Source: Cadophora sp. MPI-SDFR-AT-0126 (taxonomy: Eukaryota > Ascomycota > Leotiomycetes > Helotiales > Ploettnerulaceae). Taken from it: a DNA stretch of 64,000 nt. The notes beneath the pieces are model-generated. The model did no database searches. It was not told the DNA's origin and saw only the letters and a list, made by a program, of their open reading frames with translations. The DNA lies in contig JAGMVK010000005.1 in assembly GCA_020747065.1 (NCBI GenBank), positions 1,798,001-1,862,000 of the forward strand, given 5' to 3'. Numbering within the stretch: position 1 is the stretch's first letter; each line of letters begins with the position of its first letter. Made by a program: the position numbers and the translations under genes. Of the stretch, positions 45,671 through 57,360 are shown one piece after another.

Positions 45671-47357
45671 TTACTTCTTGAACGTCTTCAGCTTAGGGCT
45701 TCCCGACGTTGGGGGTGCGGAGAACTTCGTCTGCACGAACACTTTCTGCATGCCATCTTCCTTCTTCTCGAACTTGTAGTAGACTTCGTCTAGTTCCTCC
45801 AGTAGGACCCGATGAGTGACCATCTTCAATGGATCAATCTCGCCACTCTCAATCATCTTGCATAATTTCTCCCAGTACAAGTGTACTGGGGCTTGACCGT
45901 TACCAATCAGTCGGATTCCACGTTCCATCAATGAGCCGATGTTGAAGTGGTTTGCCTTAGTTTTATCAGTCATGGTCCTTTTCACTCGGAGGAGTTGAGA
46001 CTTACAAAGCCAAGATAAACGCCCGTGACGCCACATCGTCCATAGTTTCGGACAGAAGTAATCATCTCGTTGATAATTTCCGAAGTATCTGTTTCAAACC
46101 CAAGCTGGAGTTCGAAATAGTGAGCCCATCCTTTGGCATACTCCCCGGCAACACATTCAAGAGCCACATCTGGGCCTCGAGGGCACATCTCTCGCAATTT
46201 CGAGTACACGGTCTGTCCCTTCGGAAGACTGCTGTAGTCAATGAGCTCCACTTTTGGGTATTTCGACTTGACGTAGTCGAGTCTCCAATTGCAGTCAATC
46301 ATAATGACCCGGCCAGCACCGTTGATGAATGCGAAATCAGCACACATTTGGCCGATTGGACCTGCTTATATTAGCAACGCTATCTGCAATTAGGGTAGGA
46401 AACGTTACCAGCTCCCCAGATCGCGACCGTATCGTTAGGGTCGATACGGGTATCGACGACACAGTTCCAGGATGTTGAAATGACATCAGAAAGATATAGA
46501 CCCTTCTCGTCCGGGACACTGTCTGGAAGCTTGAGGAGGTTTACATCCCCGTACGGCACGCGAGAGTATTCGGCTTGTCCGCCAGCCTTGAAGTTATATC
46601 AGCAAGATGCTTCCAAATCGCGAGGATGGATCGATAATTGATTCAGTCAACCACCCATAGAGGAACGACAACTTACAAAGCCGCCAGTTAAGTGAGAGTA
46701 GCCAAAGATTCCAGCTGTTCTTCCACCGTACTGTCAAGTTGTTAGTGCAAACTCCTTCCTCATCGAACGTCTCACTTACCAATCCCTTTTGCGTAGTATT
46801 CGAATTTGTCTTCTCGCATTGAGAAGACAATTTTTGTTTACAGTAGAAACACTACACCAGTCAGCAAACATAGTCTCTCACCATCCAGAAGCCAGAGCTC
46901 ACCTCGCCACAAGCAATCTGGAACGATGCCACAACACGATCCCCCTTCTGCAACCCCTTCACAGCAGGACCCATCGAGTCCACAACGCCACAAAACTCAT
47001 GGCCGAGAATATCCCCCTTCTCCATCTGCATCACAACTCCGTGGAGTAGGTGCAAATCACTTCCGCACACGGTAGATCCGGTGATCTTCACGACAACATC
47101 GCGATCTTCAACGACTCTTGGCTTGGGGACATCCGCTGATGCAGATTGTGAGCCCCAATCATTGCGTGAGAGGAGAGACTCTTACCGACTTTGACAGAAT
47201 TCTTTCCGTTCCATACCAGAGCTTTCATTGTCGCGCCACTGGGATCCGCATATTTTGATCGGTCTCTCCCCGGGTTCGTGATGTCTTGGGTTATGGTGGC
47301 GTTGCCATCATGGCCGATGGCCTTCTCCACCAGGTTTGCTGCTTGACTCAATGCCAT
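45671..47357 (-). CDS. Zinc-dependent alcohol dehydrogenase (GroES-like, MDR family)
   Basis: Medium-chain dehydrogenase using NAD(P) and zinc; the alcohol or aldehyde substrate is unknown. Seven exons: 47186-47357, 46903-47135, 46780-46851, 46677-46730, 46409-46586, 46006-46361 and 45671-45955. They give 449 residues in phase. An N-terminal ~40-residue extension precedes MKALVWNGKNSVKV. Catalytic zinc ligands are the Cys in TVCGSDLHLLHG and His-Glu in GHEFCGVVD. The structural-zinc Cys cluster is CFYCKQKLSSQC. The Rossmann motif is IWGAGPIGQMCADF. The overall pattern, with the insert GGRTAGIFGYSHLTGGFAGG, matches fungal enzymes related to formaldehyde-dismutase-like ADHs. The start at 47357 is preferred to the upstream ATG at 47402. 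The intron count is high for this window. Confidence 0.92.
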
Positions 47358-47985
47358 TGTGGAAATTTTGGGATTTACTTGCTTTGTTGTTTGAAAATTC
47401 AATTGGAATGTATTGTAGACAGGACAATTGATATTCTTTCTTTTGATGGAGGAATTCCGTTTTTAATACCTACTGCCGTGCCCTTTAAAATCGTTACGTC
47501 ACTACCACCTGTTTCTCGAGTGTTATCGACGTCACTTGACAATCATCTCAGAAAATTGATTGATAACATGTTACAAATCTTAGCACTGGATAATATAGAG
47601 CATCATGAGTTGAAAGTATTTTTTCGGCGTTCAGACGACACACTCAACGGTCGAAAGTTAGGTTAGGAACTTTTGTTGCACTAGCCGTCGAGGTCGCCGC
47701 CACTTCCCCCTTTTTGGCCATCAACTAACAGCCGCTACCACAACGTCAGTAAATCATGCAATAAACACACAAAAATCGTACTTAGCGGATCAAAGCTGGA
47801 GCCAAAGGATAGGTTCATTTTGCTTAATGAATTGAATAATCAGAGCTTACTCCGTCAAATTGAATTCATTCTACTTAAGCACTGCCTTAGCTGCAGAACT
47901 ATCATCGATGTCTCACAGGAGGAGGCCTTTTTGAAACAGTAGTTCATGCATTCTCATTGCTCATTGCCGAGAAGAAAGCCACTGA
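47358..47985. other. Intergenic region ADH / hydrolase
   Basis: 628 bases containing the ADH promoter and the hydrolase 3' region (both genes on the minus strand). AT-rich. Nothing further recognised. Confidence 0.6.
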
Positions 47986-49124
47986 CTACTTGAGGATCCG
48001 CTTGAGCCATTCCATCTCTGTTTTTACGGCTGCTATCGATACCTCAGCTGTAGGCACAAGAACGTCAAATCCATGCCCTGATATGAATGTCAGTATCATA
48101 GTCGAGAACATCATCTCAAGTCTTGTAGCGTCAGTGATTACTCACAAGCGCCAGGCCAAACGTGCAACTCAGCGTTGACACCACACTCCCATAACTTTGA
48201 AGCAAATGCAACGTCCTCATCTCTGAACGGGTCCCCTGCTCCAACCGAGATAAAACTTGGCGGTAAACCAGAGAGATCCTCTGCTCGAGATGGTGCAACG
48301 TACATGCTGACTTTTTCGCTGCCTCTCGTTCCAGCAAGGACCATATTCCAGCAGGCAATGTTCTGCGCCCCAATGTACCAGCCATCACTGTCGTACTGCT
48401 TCATCGAGGTTGAAGTACAACGGTCATCCAGCATGGGATAAGTCAATTTCAAGGCAAAGATTGGTGGTCCTTTCTTATCTCGAGTGAGAAGTGCAACACC
48501 GGCTGCAAGACCTCCTCCAGCTGAGGAACCACCGACGATGATCCTCTCGGGGTTGATGCCCAGCTTTGATGCATTCTGAAAGATCCACTCCCTGGACATA
48601 TGTATCAGCAAACTTCAGACTAAAGCTATTTCGAAAACTTGAGAATTTCCTGGGGAGTCTGAGCTCATTCAATTGGAAATTTGGCGCTTTCCCAATACTT
48701 ACAAGCCTGTATAGCAATCCTCCACCTGCGCTGGAGCAGGAAACTCCGGAGCAAGACGATACTCCACGCTGATGACCACAGCATCGAGCTCCTTAGCAAT
48801 CGGGAACGTTTTACTCAAGAAGAAATATCTGTTTCCAAGGACCAGCGCACCGCCATGTATGGAGTAAAATACCGGACGAAGTCCTCCCGCAGCTCTGACT
48901 GGCCGTAAAATCGTCAGAGAAATCTCTCCCCCGGGTCCAGGGATCGTGACTTCTTCGTGAATAATTTCAGAATCTGTGAAGACGGCGGCGGAGTTGCAGA
49001 TGGGCGCGATTGCCTTTCGTCCCTCGAGAACCCGGGCATGATCGTACGGGCTGGAGTCCTTAGGGGATGAGGCGAGGAATGCGTCGAGAGCGGGATCGAA
49101 TGGTGGTGCTTTGGAGAACGACAT
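47986..49124 (-). CDS. Alpha/beta-hydrolase fold esterase/lipase (HSL-like)
   Basis: Hormone-sensitive-lipase-type carboxylesterase, probably cytosolic because no signal peptide is visible. Exons 48703-49124, 48146-48591 and 47986-48077 give 319 residues in phase. The oxyanion motif reads SIHGGALVLGNR (HGGG variant HGGA). EYRLAPEFPAPAQVEDC precedes the nucleophile elbow VGGSSAGGGLAAG (Ser ~161). The acid is in GAGDPFRDED and the catalytic His in WPGAWHGFD, created across the last intron. The final exon ends WLKRIL. It sits on the same strand as the upstream-spaced ADH, and no shared operon is implied. Substrate unknown. Confidence 0.9.
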
Positions 49125-50337
49125 TTTTGAGAGGATGAAGAATTAAGTCGTAAATCTGTGAAGCAGTTTTGCTACATAAAGCTGGGATTCTGTAAAGGGA
49201 AAGCAAAGCGTTACGGCCGGAACGCCTGCCTGTGCCACGTTTAGCGATGGCGCTGACTCGCTAATGTAAATAGAGCAGAACGCCGATAATATCCCATGGT
49301 CTCTTAGGGAATTCATAGAATTGTGCATCATGCCAATAAATGCATGGGGAGTATTGAAAGAATCACCGACTGTACGGAGAAGATATGGTGAGACCTTTGT
49401 CTGCAAGTAACTCGGCAAATACTTTGATTTATGAGCTCCAGATTTGAGCCCAGGGAAGCGGCGAATGGAGAACTGAAGTCTATCGACGAATATGTCTATT
49501 GCACTGCGCATTTTTTTTGGTATTTTCTTCTTTCTTTTTTCTTTTTTGTAAACGAGTCTTACAAGACAAGGAAGTCGCAGACAATGTATTCTCGAGTTAT
49601 AAATGTATTTCTGTTCGAACCTGATGAATCATTCGACCAGGCCACTGTATCTAGTCTTGGCAATCGCCATGATCAAACGAGAAGACAATCAACCAATCGC
49701 CCCTCGCACTTTCCTCGCTTTCACAGAAAGTAACCTCACTGGTTCGACAAACTTTAATACTTATGTTGCACCTCTCAGGGAAATTGAGCAAGCAAATGCA
49801 TGAATCTGACAACAACACCTACTCCGCAAAGGATGAATGTTTCGCGGCGCCCCAATCCTTTGATTTTGGGTCATACACCACACTCTTTTCATGGGCGAGC
49901 ATGCCCGTTCTCCACGTCAAATACTCGACACTGATGGTACAGCATAGTCTCTGGTCTGAACAAATTAATCTTGTCTTAGCCTACGAGAGCATCTGCAAGT
50001 TGACAGTCAAGCGTCTCGCAAATCTGCTCAATACCCCTCACTAGCCATGCGCAGATATTCTAACATGCGGCTACGCCCATACATTTTGCGATCTAAGCCC
50101 AAAGAATGAGAATTTTTTCATTCAATACGCCAGTCAGGTCGAATACTCGTCAGGTTCTGGACAATGCTCATTGGGTAGCTCGCGTAGTGGTTTCTTCCAT
50201 ATTGGATCTGCATGGATGGCTACCACGCGGGAATAGTAAGATACGCCACGGGTTGAGATTTATTTATATAAGAGAACATTTGAAGACCAGAATTAGAAAT
50301 CACTGCTTCGTTGCTGCATCGCTTTCTCTCCAGAAAC
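49125..50337. other. 1.2 kb gene-free region
   Basis: Between the divergent starts of the hydrolase (-) and the DJ-1-like gene (+). It includes a T-rich tract near 49510-49550. Short ORFs on both strands lack family features. Confidence 0.6.
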
Positions 50338-51378
50338 ATGTTCTCCCCAAAGAGACTTTCATGCTTCCTTGGCTTGGCGAGCATTTCATTCTGCCAAAAT
50401 GTTACAAGTCAGTAAATCAAGGAGGTCCAGCTTATTTAGATATGAACTTACTAAGCTAAAAGATTCCGCACTACCGTACGCATTCGGCATGATAGTCTTC
50501 CCCGGCTTCCAAGCCCTCGATGTCTTCGGTCCCCTCGACGCACTGAACGTCCTCGCCTTCACCACCAAAATCAACCTCACCGTCTTAGCCGACACACTGG
50601 ATCCCGTATCGACCAACAAAGTCTCCTGGACAAACAGCTCCGTTGGCGCCACCTTTGGCGAGACCATCCTTCCAAGTCACGCTTTCGCTACCGCACCGCC
50701 ACTCGACGTCCTGATGATTCCTGGTGGTCTGGGAACGAGAGCACCTGGAACGGGCCTGGATACTATGATTGCGTTTATCAGGGAGCGGTATCCGACTGTC
50801 AAGTACCTCATTACTGTGTGTACTGGTGCGGGTGTGGTTGCGAGGGCGGGTGTCTTGGATGGCAAGTGTGCGACGACGAATAAGTTGGCTTGGGCGACGA
50901 CTACGCCTTGGAGACCGAAGGTTAAGGTATGTGCCCATCCTCACCAGTAATTATCTGAGAACTTTATCCTCAGATTTTGATTTTGGCAACGCTAACTTTC
51001 TTGAAGTGGGTTGCTGAGGCTAGATGGGTGCAGGATGGGAACATTTGTAAGTCTATCATCCAAACACTTCATTTCCGGTGGTCAGAAATTTGGAAGAGGG
51101 AATACAAGCCATCTTGGGTCAAATTCAATCAACCCAATCTTATCACTGAGAATAAAATTCACTGAAATTCTCGTACAGGGACATCTTCAGGCGTCTCAGC
51201 AGGAATCGATGTCACCATCGCTTTCATTGCGGCAGTCTTCGGAGAAGCGAAAGCAGTAGCAGTCGCCAATGGAATGGAATACCACAGGCAGACTAACTCT
51301 ACTGATGATCTGTTCTCTGCCCTGTACGGCTTAACAAATGAGAAGAACTCGACGAACCAGGCTGTGGATAAATGCTAG
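50338..51378 (+). CDS. Secreted/luminal DJ-1/PfpI-family protein
   Basis: DJ-1/PfpI (class I glutamine-amidotransferase-like) protein. Exons 50338-50407, 50463-50926, 51007-51046 and 51179-51378 give 257 residues in phase. The first exon encodes a signal-peptide-like segment (LSCFLGLASISFC). The core starts ALPYAFGMIVFPGFQALDVF. The nucleophile elbow is TVCTGAGVVARAG (Cys ~142), and LMIPGGLGTRAPG lies before it. The C-terminal part TSSGVSAGIDVTIAFIAAVF is typical of the fungal ThiJ/PfpI subgroup with isonitrile-hydratase-like architecture. The enzyme activity is not established for this subgroup. Putative N-glycosylation sequons (NVT, NSS) fit secretion. Confidence 0.9.
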
Positions 51379-52238
51379 GAGGCATGGGCATGAAGAAATG
51401 GTTGTGGCGTATCGCGTTTGCACTAAAGAAGGAAACCTCTTGGAAACGATAAGTAACTTGAAACTTTGTGTCAATGATTGGGTCTTTTTCGTTGTGAGGT
51501 TGTGGTATTGTGGGTGGCCAACTCGGGTCAATTCTAAGGGGTTCGCTTGAGCCAGGGCAAAACATAAACAATGCTAAGTTATCCAGCAACCATAAAATTT
51601 CCGTCTCCCCATCTTCTTTAAGTGGGAAAGCCAGCCATAATCAGAGAGACATAATATAATACCTACCTGCTCCTCAAATCAGCCAAGCACTCAAGTAATT
51701 TCATAGCCTTCAATAATTACACGCTCATCTCACTTCAGCCCACCAGAAGCCACCCTGTCAAGCCCACCACCCGACCAAAACCGGCACCGAAATCACCACC
51801 ATACTAAACGCCCTTTCTAATTTAAATCATCCATCCCAGGATAGACTGTCTCTTTAACACCCTCGTATCATGCAACCTCGGATACTCCTCCCCCACATTT
51901 CCCAAAAACCCACGCCTCCCTCACCTCAAACACCCTCTTTTCCCACTTCCTCAAATCTCCAAATTAGAACTGACAAATATATGCCCTAGGAGATTCCGCC
52001 TCGTATAGCGATCCTTGGACGGGAAAGGGTTGATGAGCAAGGTTCAGGTGGTCTGATTACCAGGCGTAGATGGTGTGGAGCATGGATGTGTGTACAGTAC
52101 TAGGAGGTTGTGCTGCGTGTTGTGAGACAAACGAAGTCAAGAAAAATAAAATTAGAATATCGCCGAGCTGTCATTAAGTCATAAATGTTACTTAGCTACT
52201 TGCTACGTCTATTCATTATTGTTTCACTAGCCGCTGAA
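51379..52238. other. Convergent 3' intergenic region
   Basis: 860 bases between convergent genes. C-rich plus-strand segment at 51720-51960, and AT-rich sequence near 52130-52210. No gene seen. Confidence 0.6.
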
Positions 52239-53597
52239 TCAGTATCCTCCATTCTTAACCGCCTGATTGAACCTCTTCATGCCCGGCGAAAGAGGCATAA
52301 TTCTACTCCTCTTCCTGCCCCTCCCACCAGCCTCTTTCTCATCCAAATTCCCACCTTCAACACCATCCCCCTCCCCATCCCTCGAAAAACTCCTCCTAAT
52401 ACTCCCGCCAACCCTCCTCCACCGACTTCCACTCCTCCTCCTTCCCTCCCCCTCTCCATCACCAAGAACGCTACTCAAACTCCCCCTATCATCCAGACTA
52501 GTGAATCCCGTCCTCTGACTCCTCACACTCCCCTCCCTCCCAGGTCTCACATACCCCACCACCCGATCAAAGATACTCCCCGCCTTGCTCCCCTGCCTGG
52601 AAGCAGTCGAGTGCTGCGACATAGCATACGCGCGTTCCCTTTCCTTTTCCCGTTCCCGTTCCATGGACTGCTGATTCGAAATCATCTCTTGCACAATCTG
52701 TGAGGTTTTCGGCGTGAAGTTGCTGGAGCTGATGACGCCGTAGGAGTTGTAGTTGCCTGCTGCGGCGAGGCGAGAGGCTTTTAGGAAGCGCTGGTAGTCG
52801 TCGAGATCGGCGTCGGACATACGGGATGGGCTGTTGGTTGCATTTGTGTTCTGATCGGATGAGTGCTGTGCGAGGCCGTTGGGGTCGAGATTGAATGGGA
52901 GTTTTAGCTTGGAGAAATCGGATGCTGCGTGTTTGGGTTGGTAGGCTGCTTTGGGGGGTGTTTGTGTTGATGTTTGTGCTTGTCCCGGTACGGGCTTCCG
53001 AGGAATTATATAAGTGCTGCTTTGTTGTTGGCTCTGGCTGCTACTGATCTTCTGAAAGTCGGATGCTGCGTGTCGAGGAATGTATGGGGCGGTGCTGGCG
53101 ATAGCAGGGCCGGCTGATATGATCTCGACTTCGCCTTTCTTGATATCTTGCATGACGAAGATGGGCTCGCGCGGTTCTTGCACAGATCTTCGTCTAGAAC
53201 CTGATCTAGACAGAGACCGTTTTACGAAGTTGAAAGCTGAAGACTCTTTCGGTTCTCTCGGGCCCTTCGGAACAGGACGTTGCTTTCGAAGGACATTGGA
53301 ATATCGAGAATCTAGTTGTTTTGCTTGGGTATCGACCTGGCTTGTGGTACTTGGTTTCGCATTACGCTCGTTAAGCCGCTGCTGGTGGATCTCGAGAAGG
53401 GTTCGGCCCGTTGCCGAATACGCCCCTTCTGGCTTGCCCATGTTTGAATTATCTGGAACGCCAGACTTGGGGAAGAGCCCTTTCTTAATTCTACGTAGGG
53501 CTGGTCGCCAGTTGGACCTTTCCCGAGAAGCTGGAACATCTGGTTGAGGAATTCTGATGGGAGCTTCTCCTCGAGATCTGCTGCTCCCACGAAACAT
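52239..53597 (-). CDS. Disordered Ser/Arg-rich protein, unknown function
   Basis: Single-exon 452-residue ORF, not recognised. It is basic and low in hydrophobics: MFRGSSRSRGEAPIRIPQ at the start, an RRIKKGLFPKSG patch, NFVKRSLSRSGSRRRS (kinase-site-like), and an Arg/Gly end (SRWRRVGGSIRRSFSRDG, GGRGRKRSRIMPLS). Two copies of an R/K-HAASDF-x-K motif (IPRHAASDFQKI near residue 172 and QPKHAASDFSKL near 222) are about 50 residues apart. A charged helix (SMEREREKERERAYAM) follows an SDADLDDYQRFLKASRLAA segment that may be a short folded element. No domain is evident. The length and open frame in a gene-sized stretch support it being real. Confidence 0.75.
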   Translation of the reverse strand: MFRGSSRSRGEAPIRIPQPDVPASRERSNWRPALRRIKKGLFPKSGVPDNSNMGKPEGAYSATGRTLLEIHQQRLNERNAKPSTTSQVDTQAKQLDSRYSNVLRKQRPVPKGPREPKESSAFNFVKRSLSRSGSRRRSVQEPREPIFVMQDIKKGEVEIISAGPAIASTAPYIPRHAASDFQKISSSQSQQQSSTYIIPRKPVPGQAQTSTQTPPKAAYQPKHAASDFSKLKLPFNLDPNGLAQHSSDQNTNATNSPSRMSDADLDDYQRFLKASRLAAAGNYNSYGVISSSNFTPKTSQIVQEMISNQQSMEREREKERERAYAMSQHSTASRQGSKAGSIFDRVVGYVRPGREGSVRSQRTGFTSLDDRGSLSSVLGDGEGEGRRRSGSRWRRVGGSIRRSFSRDGEGDGVEGGNLDEKEAGGRGRKRSRIMPLSPGMKRFNQAVKNGGY

Positions 53598-55017
53598 TTT
53601 GGAGGTTTTTGCAGAGAAGGGGGTTAACCTGGCATCTTGGATCTACGGTAAAAATGAAAGAAGAAAAAAATACGAGCCAACAATTGGAAACGACAATGCA
53701 GAGCAGTGAGACAGAATTAGAAATCTTTACGGAGGACAAGAAAACAGAAGAGGGGTGAGAAGAGAGTGGAGTGAACTTCTTCTGACCCTACTTGCTCGCG
53801 CCTCTCAATGTCGAGGTTGGGTAGTGTACCTCACCCGGCTCCAGACCAGTAGTAGGAGATCATAGCGGCGACGCCATCCGTCTCAGTCTCCGAGATCGTA
53901 CCCATCAGAGAAGGCATCATACCACAAGCGCACGACGGTCATACGGTCCAGTAGTAGTAATTACTGTATCAAACGAAACTTACGCAACACGTACAACCAG
54001 CACTAACGTCCCGATCTCACAAATCAGCCTCTTCGAAAACTTCCGTAGCTTCCCACGATCTCTCCGAAAGCGATCTGACAAAGGTTAATTTCGACCAACG
54101 ATGCAAAAGCTTGAGAGCCCTCAAACCCAAAAGTGTGGAAATCATGCACGGCAATCTGATGGACTTAGATGTCCTCTCCAGAAAAGAAAGGGTCGCAGAT
54201 TAGACCTGGTGCTGTGCGTCCTGCTCTGCAAGTTGTTATGCCTCTGCAAATGGTTTGGCTTGATCTCTTTGGGGAAAGGTGACGCAGATCGACACTATTG
54301 GGCCAATACAAGAGAGGAGGCGTTGCGCCGGAGATTTTTAGCCGCAACTTTGGGGTCTGTGGCGTGATTGAGCGATAGAGTTTGGCGTAATCTACTCTGT
54401 AGCGCAAGGAACTAGATCTGGGATGCTTGGAGGAGGCTGGGCCCGACCCTATGGAGCTAAGATACAGTATCAGATTATTGTTGCCGTTGGAGTAGCAGAT
54501 GGTACCTATGAGGCGTAAGTAAATGGACAGGAAGCAACAGAGGAATGGAGTCATGGAGTTGCGAATATGGAGGCAAATAACAGCTGCTATTCAATACTAG
54601 ACATCACCGGTGAGTTGAGAAACTCTACCCATACGGCCTGTGTAGAGTTATGAGGTGGTGCCACTCTCAGGAGATTTTATCGAAATCGAAGATTAGACTT
54701 CTGTGCTGCATGCACGAGGAAGCGCAAATATCTCAGATCTGAGCTTGGAGGCACGAAATGTCGATAAGATTAGGTTGCTTGATCATGTCGAGTGCTGTGT
54801 TAGAGGGGCTCGGCAAATTTAACCGCAGCTCCCTGTCCAACCACATGATGCGATTGAAAGGAAAGTTTTAAGTCTGATCTCGATGACTGGTGGATAGTGC
54901 ATATACGAAATTGGCCTCGCTTATATCTATTTCAAGCAGAAGGCGGAAGAGCTCTCAAAGTTTTGTGGGCAAGCTCTCCTCCAAGTCAACAAACCGTCAT
55001 CACGTGCCGTCTCCTCC
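53598..55017. other. 1.4 kb gene-free region
   Basis: Promoter of the disordered protein (-) and 3' region of the aminotransferase (-). Short ORFs around 54101-54554 look random. No RNA or repeat recognised. Confidence 0.6.
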
Positions 55018-56490
55018 TCAGAACTGCTGCTTCGCAACGCCCTCGCAAATCTTCTTTAGCGTTTCTCCGGCCCACACAAAGTCCTCCATCTCTAAGTAAA
55101 TCTGCCCACTCAACCTCGCCCAGAACTGGCCCTGAAAGAACCAAATCGCCAAGAACGTCTTATGCTCATCTATCAGCGTTCTCTGCAACCACTCCTTTGC
55201 CCTCACAATATGCTCCGGCTTGATAGTCACCGTGCCGGCGACATCATCAACACTCACTGCTAATGGCAGCAAGACATTGACGAGGCAGCAATTCGTCAAG
55301 CTGTGGGATGCATTGTCGAGGACTTTCGTGCCGAGGATCTTCGCTACGGTGGCACCGCCTTCGCGTGCGAGCTTGGTGTTATACTCGATGATGGCTTTCT
55401 CGCCACCGCAAACTTCTTCTCGCCATTTGATGGCTTCGCCTGCCACGAGGTAGTTGGTGTTGTCGATGGTCCCGATGAACTCGAATTGGTTCACGAACTC
55501 GCTCTTGGTGGGTGGAGGGAGAGGCAGCAGTGCGCCGCTTGCGGTCTTCGGTACGAATCCGTGGGATGTTGGGAGTGAGGAGCGCATGAGCGGTTGGTTC
55601 TTAAATGGGACGTAGAAGACTGCGCATCCACGTGGCACGAACAGCCATTTGTGAGCATTGGTGACTAGAAAGTCTGGATCGAGGGTCGTCAGGTTGAGGT
55701 GCACGTGTCCGATACCGTGGGCGGCGTCGACGAGGGAAAGGACGCCTTCTTCTTTGCAAGCGGCTGTGAGATCTTCGAAGGGCATCCGTAGACCGGGAAG
55801 AGAGGATACGGCGTCGTAGATCGCCAAGCGGGGGCGCTTGCCTTCAGCTCGGGAGGCTTTGATGGTCTTTTTGAAGAGGGCGAGGAGGTCTGCGTCTTCC
55901 ATTGGGTATTCGACAATGATCTCTCGGGGATTGACTATGTTGTGATTGGCTTCACAAACATACTCGACAGTCTTGAGACAAGCTCCGTATATGTGTCTAC
56001 ACTGCTTAGCCTCATAGCTGATCAAGTGTGAAAATAAATATACCTAAAATAAAGAATCTCATCCTTGCCATCCTGATTCCACACAATGTTCCGGAGAACA
56101 GTGTTAACACCAGTCGTAGCATTAGCGACAAATACAACGGTATCAGTCGGACAATTCAGGATTTTGGCAACAGCTCCTCGAGCTATATCGGAGAGTTTGG
56201 GGTAGGTGTAGCGGATGAATGGGTCGGGAGCTGCTTCACACAGGTCCTGATACTCTCGCTGTTTATTCCTAACTGGAAGAGGGAATGTTCCGAAAGAACC
56301 TGATATATGTTTAGATATGATGGCTCAACTTCAGATAGGAAAGGATGGGTGTAGTACCATGATTGAGATTCTTATACGAAGGATCGAACGAGAAATGCTT
56401 CAGCATCTCCTTGCCAAATGGAGTTCGCTCATACGTCGGACTCGGCTCAAGTGAAACCTCGCCCATTTTCCTTTCAATTGCGGAGGACAT
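55018..56490 (-). CDS. PLP-dependent class V aminotransferase-fold enzyme (LolT/Egt2/isopenicillin-N-epimerase-like)
   Basis: Fold-type I PLP enzyme. Exons 56358-56490, 56044-56299 and 55018-55996 give 455 residues in phase. The start [12 protein letters not shown] is chosen; ATGs at 56556 and 56466 are also in frame. Landmarks: [15 protein letters not shown] near the N-terminus, [16 protein letters not shown] (PLP phosphate region), [12 protein letters not shown] (Asp for pyridine N) and [14 protein letters not shown] with the Schiff-base Lys (~245). It also has TSHGFVP and [13 protein letters not shown]. The subgroup includes cysteine-desulfurase/epimerase-like fungal enzymes such as LolT and the ergothioneine C-S lyase Egt2. 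I cannot separate these by eye, and no Egt1-like or loline genes lie nearby. Confidence 0.9.
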
Positions 56491-57360
56491 ATATGCGTTT
56501 GGAGATGTAGAAGTAAGACCATAAGTTTGAGCAAGACAATGACTCAAGTTTGCCAAGAGTTGAAACTGCTTGACAATTGAAGGATGGTAATGATGACGAT
56601 ATTAGAAGATCAATGGGAACAATTGAAGATATATACGAGAACAACTATGACTCCTTCATATTTCTTATCGTGAGTCCTGACTCAACAGCGCATTGCTGGC
56701 GATAATGTCAATTGAAGGGCGGAGAATGAAATCCATCAAAAGTGGATAGATTGGTGCAACATTGGCGCTCCAGCCAGGGCAAACGGTACTTCTGTTGGAG
56801 CGTTTACTAATAGGCGAATTTTCAAGGGAGAATCTCGGGTGGACAGAACCACCAAGACAGTGACGCATCGAATCCGTTTCTTGCAACTTTCATCGGATAG
56901 TAGGTAACGCTCAGCTTAGAAGCAACTGAAAAAGAAAACATCTCCTTTTGACGACGGCGTCAAAGGAATCTGTGGAAGTTAGTGATTCGGTATTACCTCA
57001 TAGATAGGAGCCATATTGGAAAGATGGAGCTACTGTACATATAAATAGACAATAGCATAGCAAGATAACACTTCACTTTAATTCACCAAGTAGAAAATGA
57101 TGTCAAACCATCACAGTTGTTGCATCAGAGCGAAAATAAGAGTTGGCTCGGAAGACTCGTTATTCATAAAGTCCTAAAGACATGCATCTGCATTCAGCTT
57201 GAAAAGAAGCAGAGATCTCAACAGGCAATTGCGAAATGTAGAGTAAGGCAAGGCAGTCCGTTAACCGGGGTCCTGCCATCGCCTGTCAAAAGAGAATCAT
57301 AATCCAAATCCAATGCGCCCGTTCCCAGTTATCGTATCCCTCAACGTTCTACAGAACCAT
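56491..57360. other. Intergenic region aminotransferase / glycine-zipper gene
   Basis: 870 bases, AT-rich in the middle (57000-57100). A short minus-strand ORF (56665-56886) has no family character. Nothing else seen. Confidence 0.6.

Noticed and set aside
49143..49511. 122-codon minus-strand ORF between hydrolase and DJ-1-like gene
   Set aside because: No domain, signal or splice continuation; AT-rich promoter-like context.
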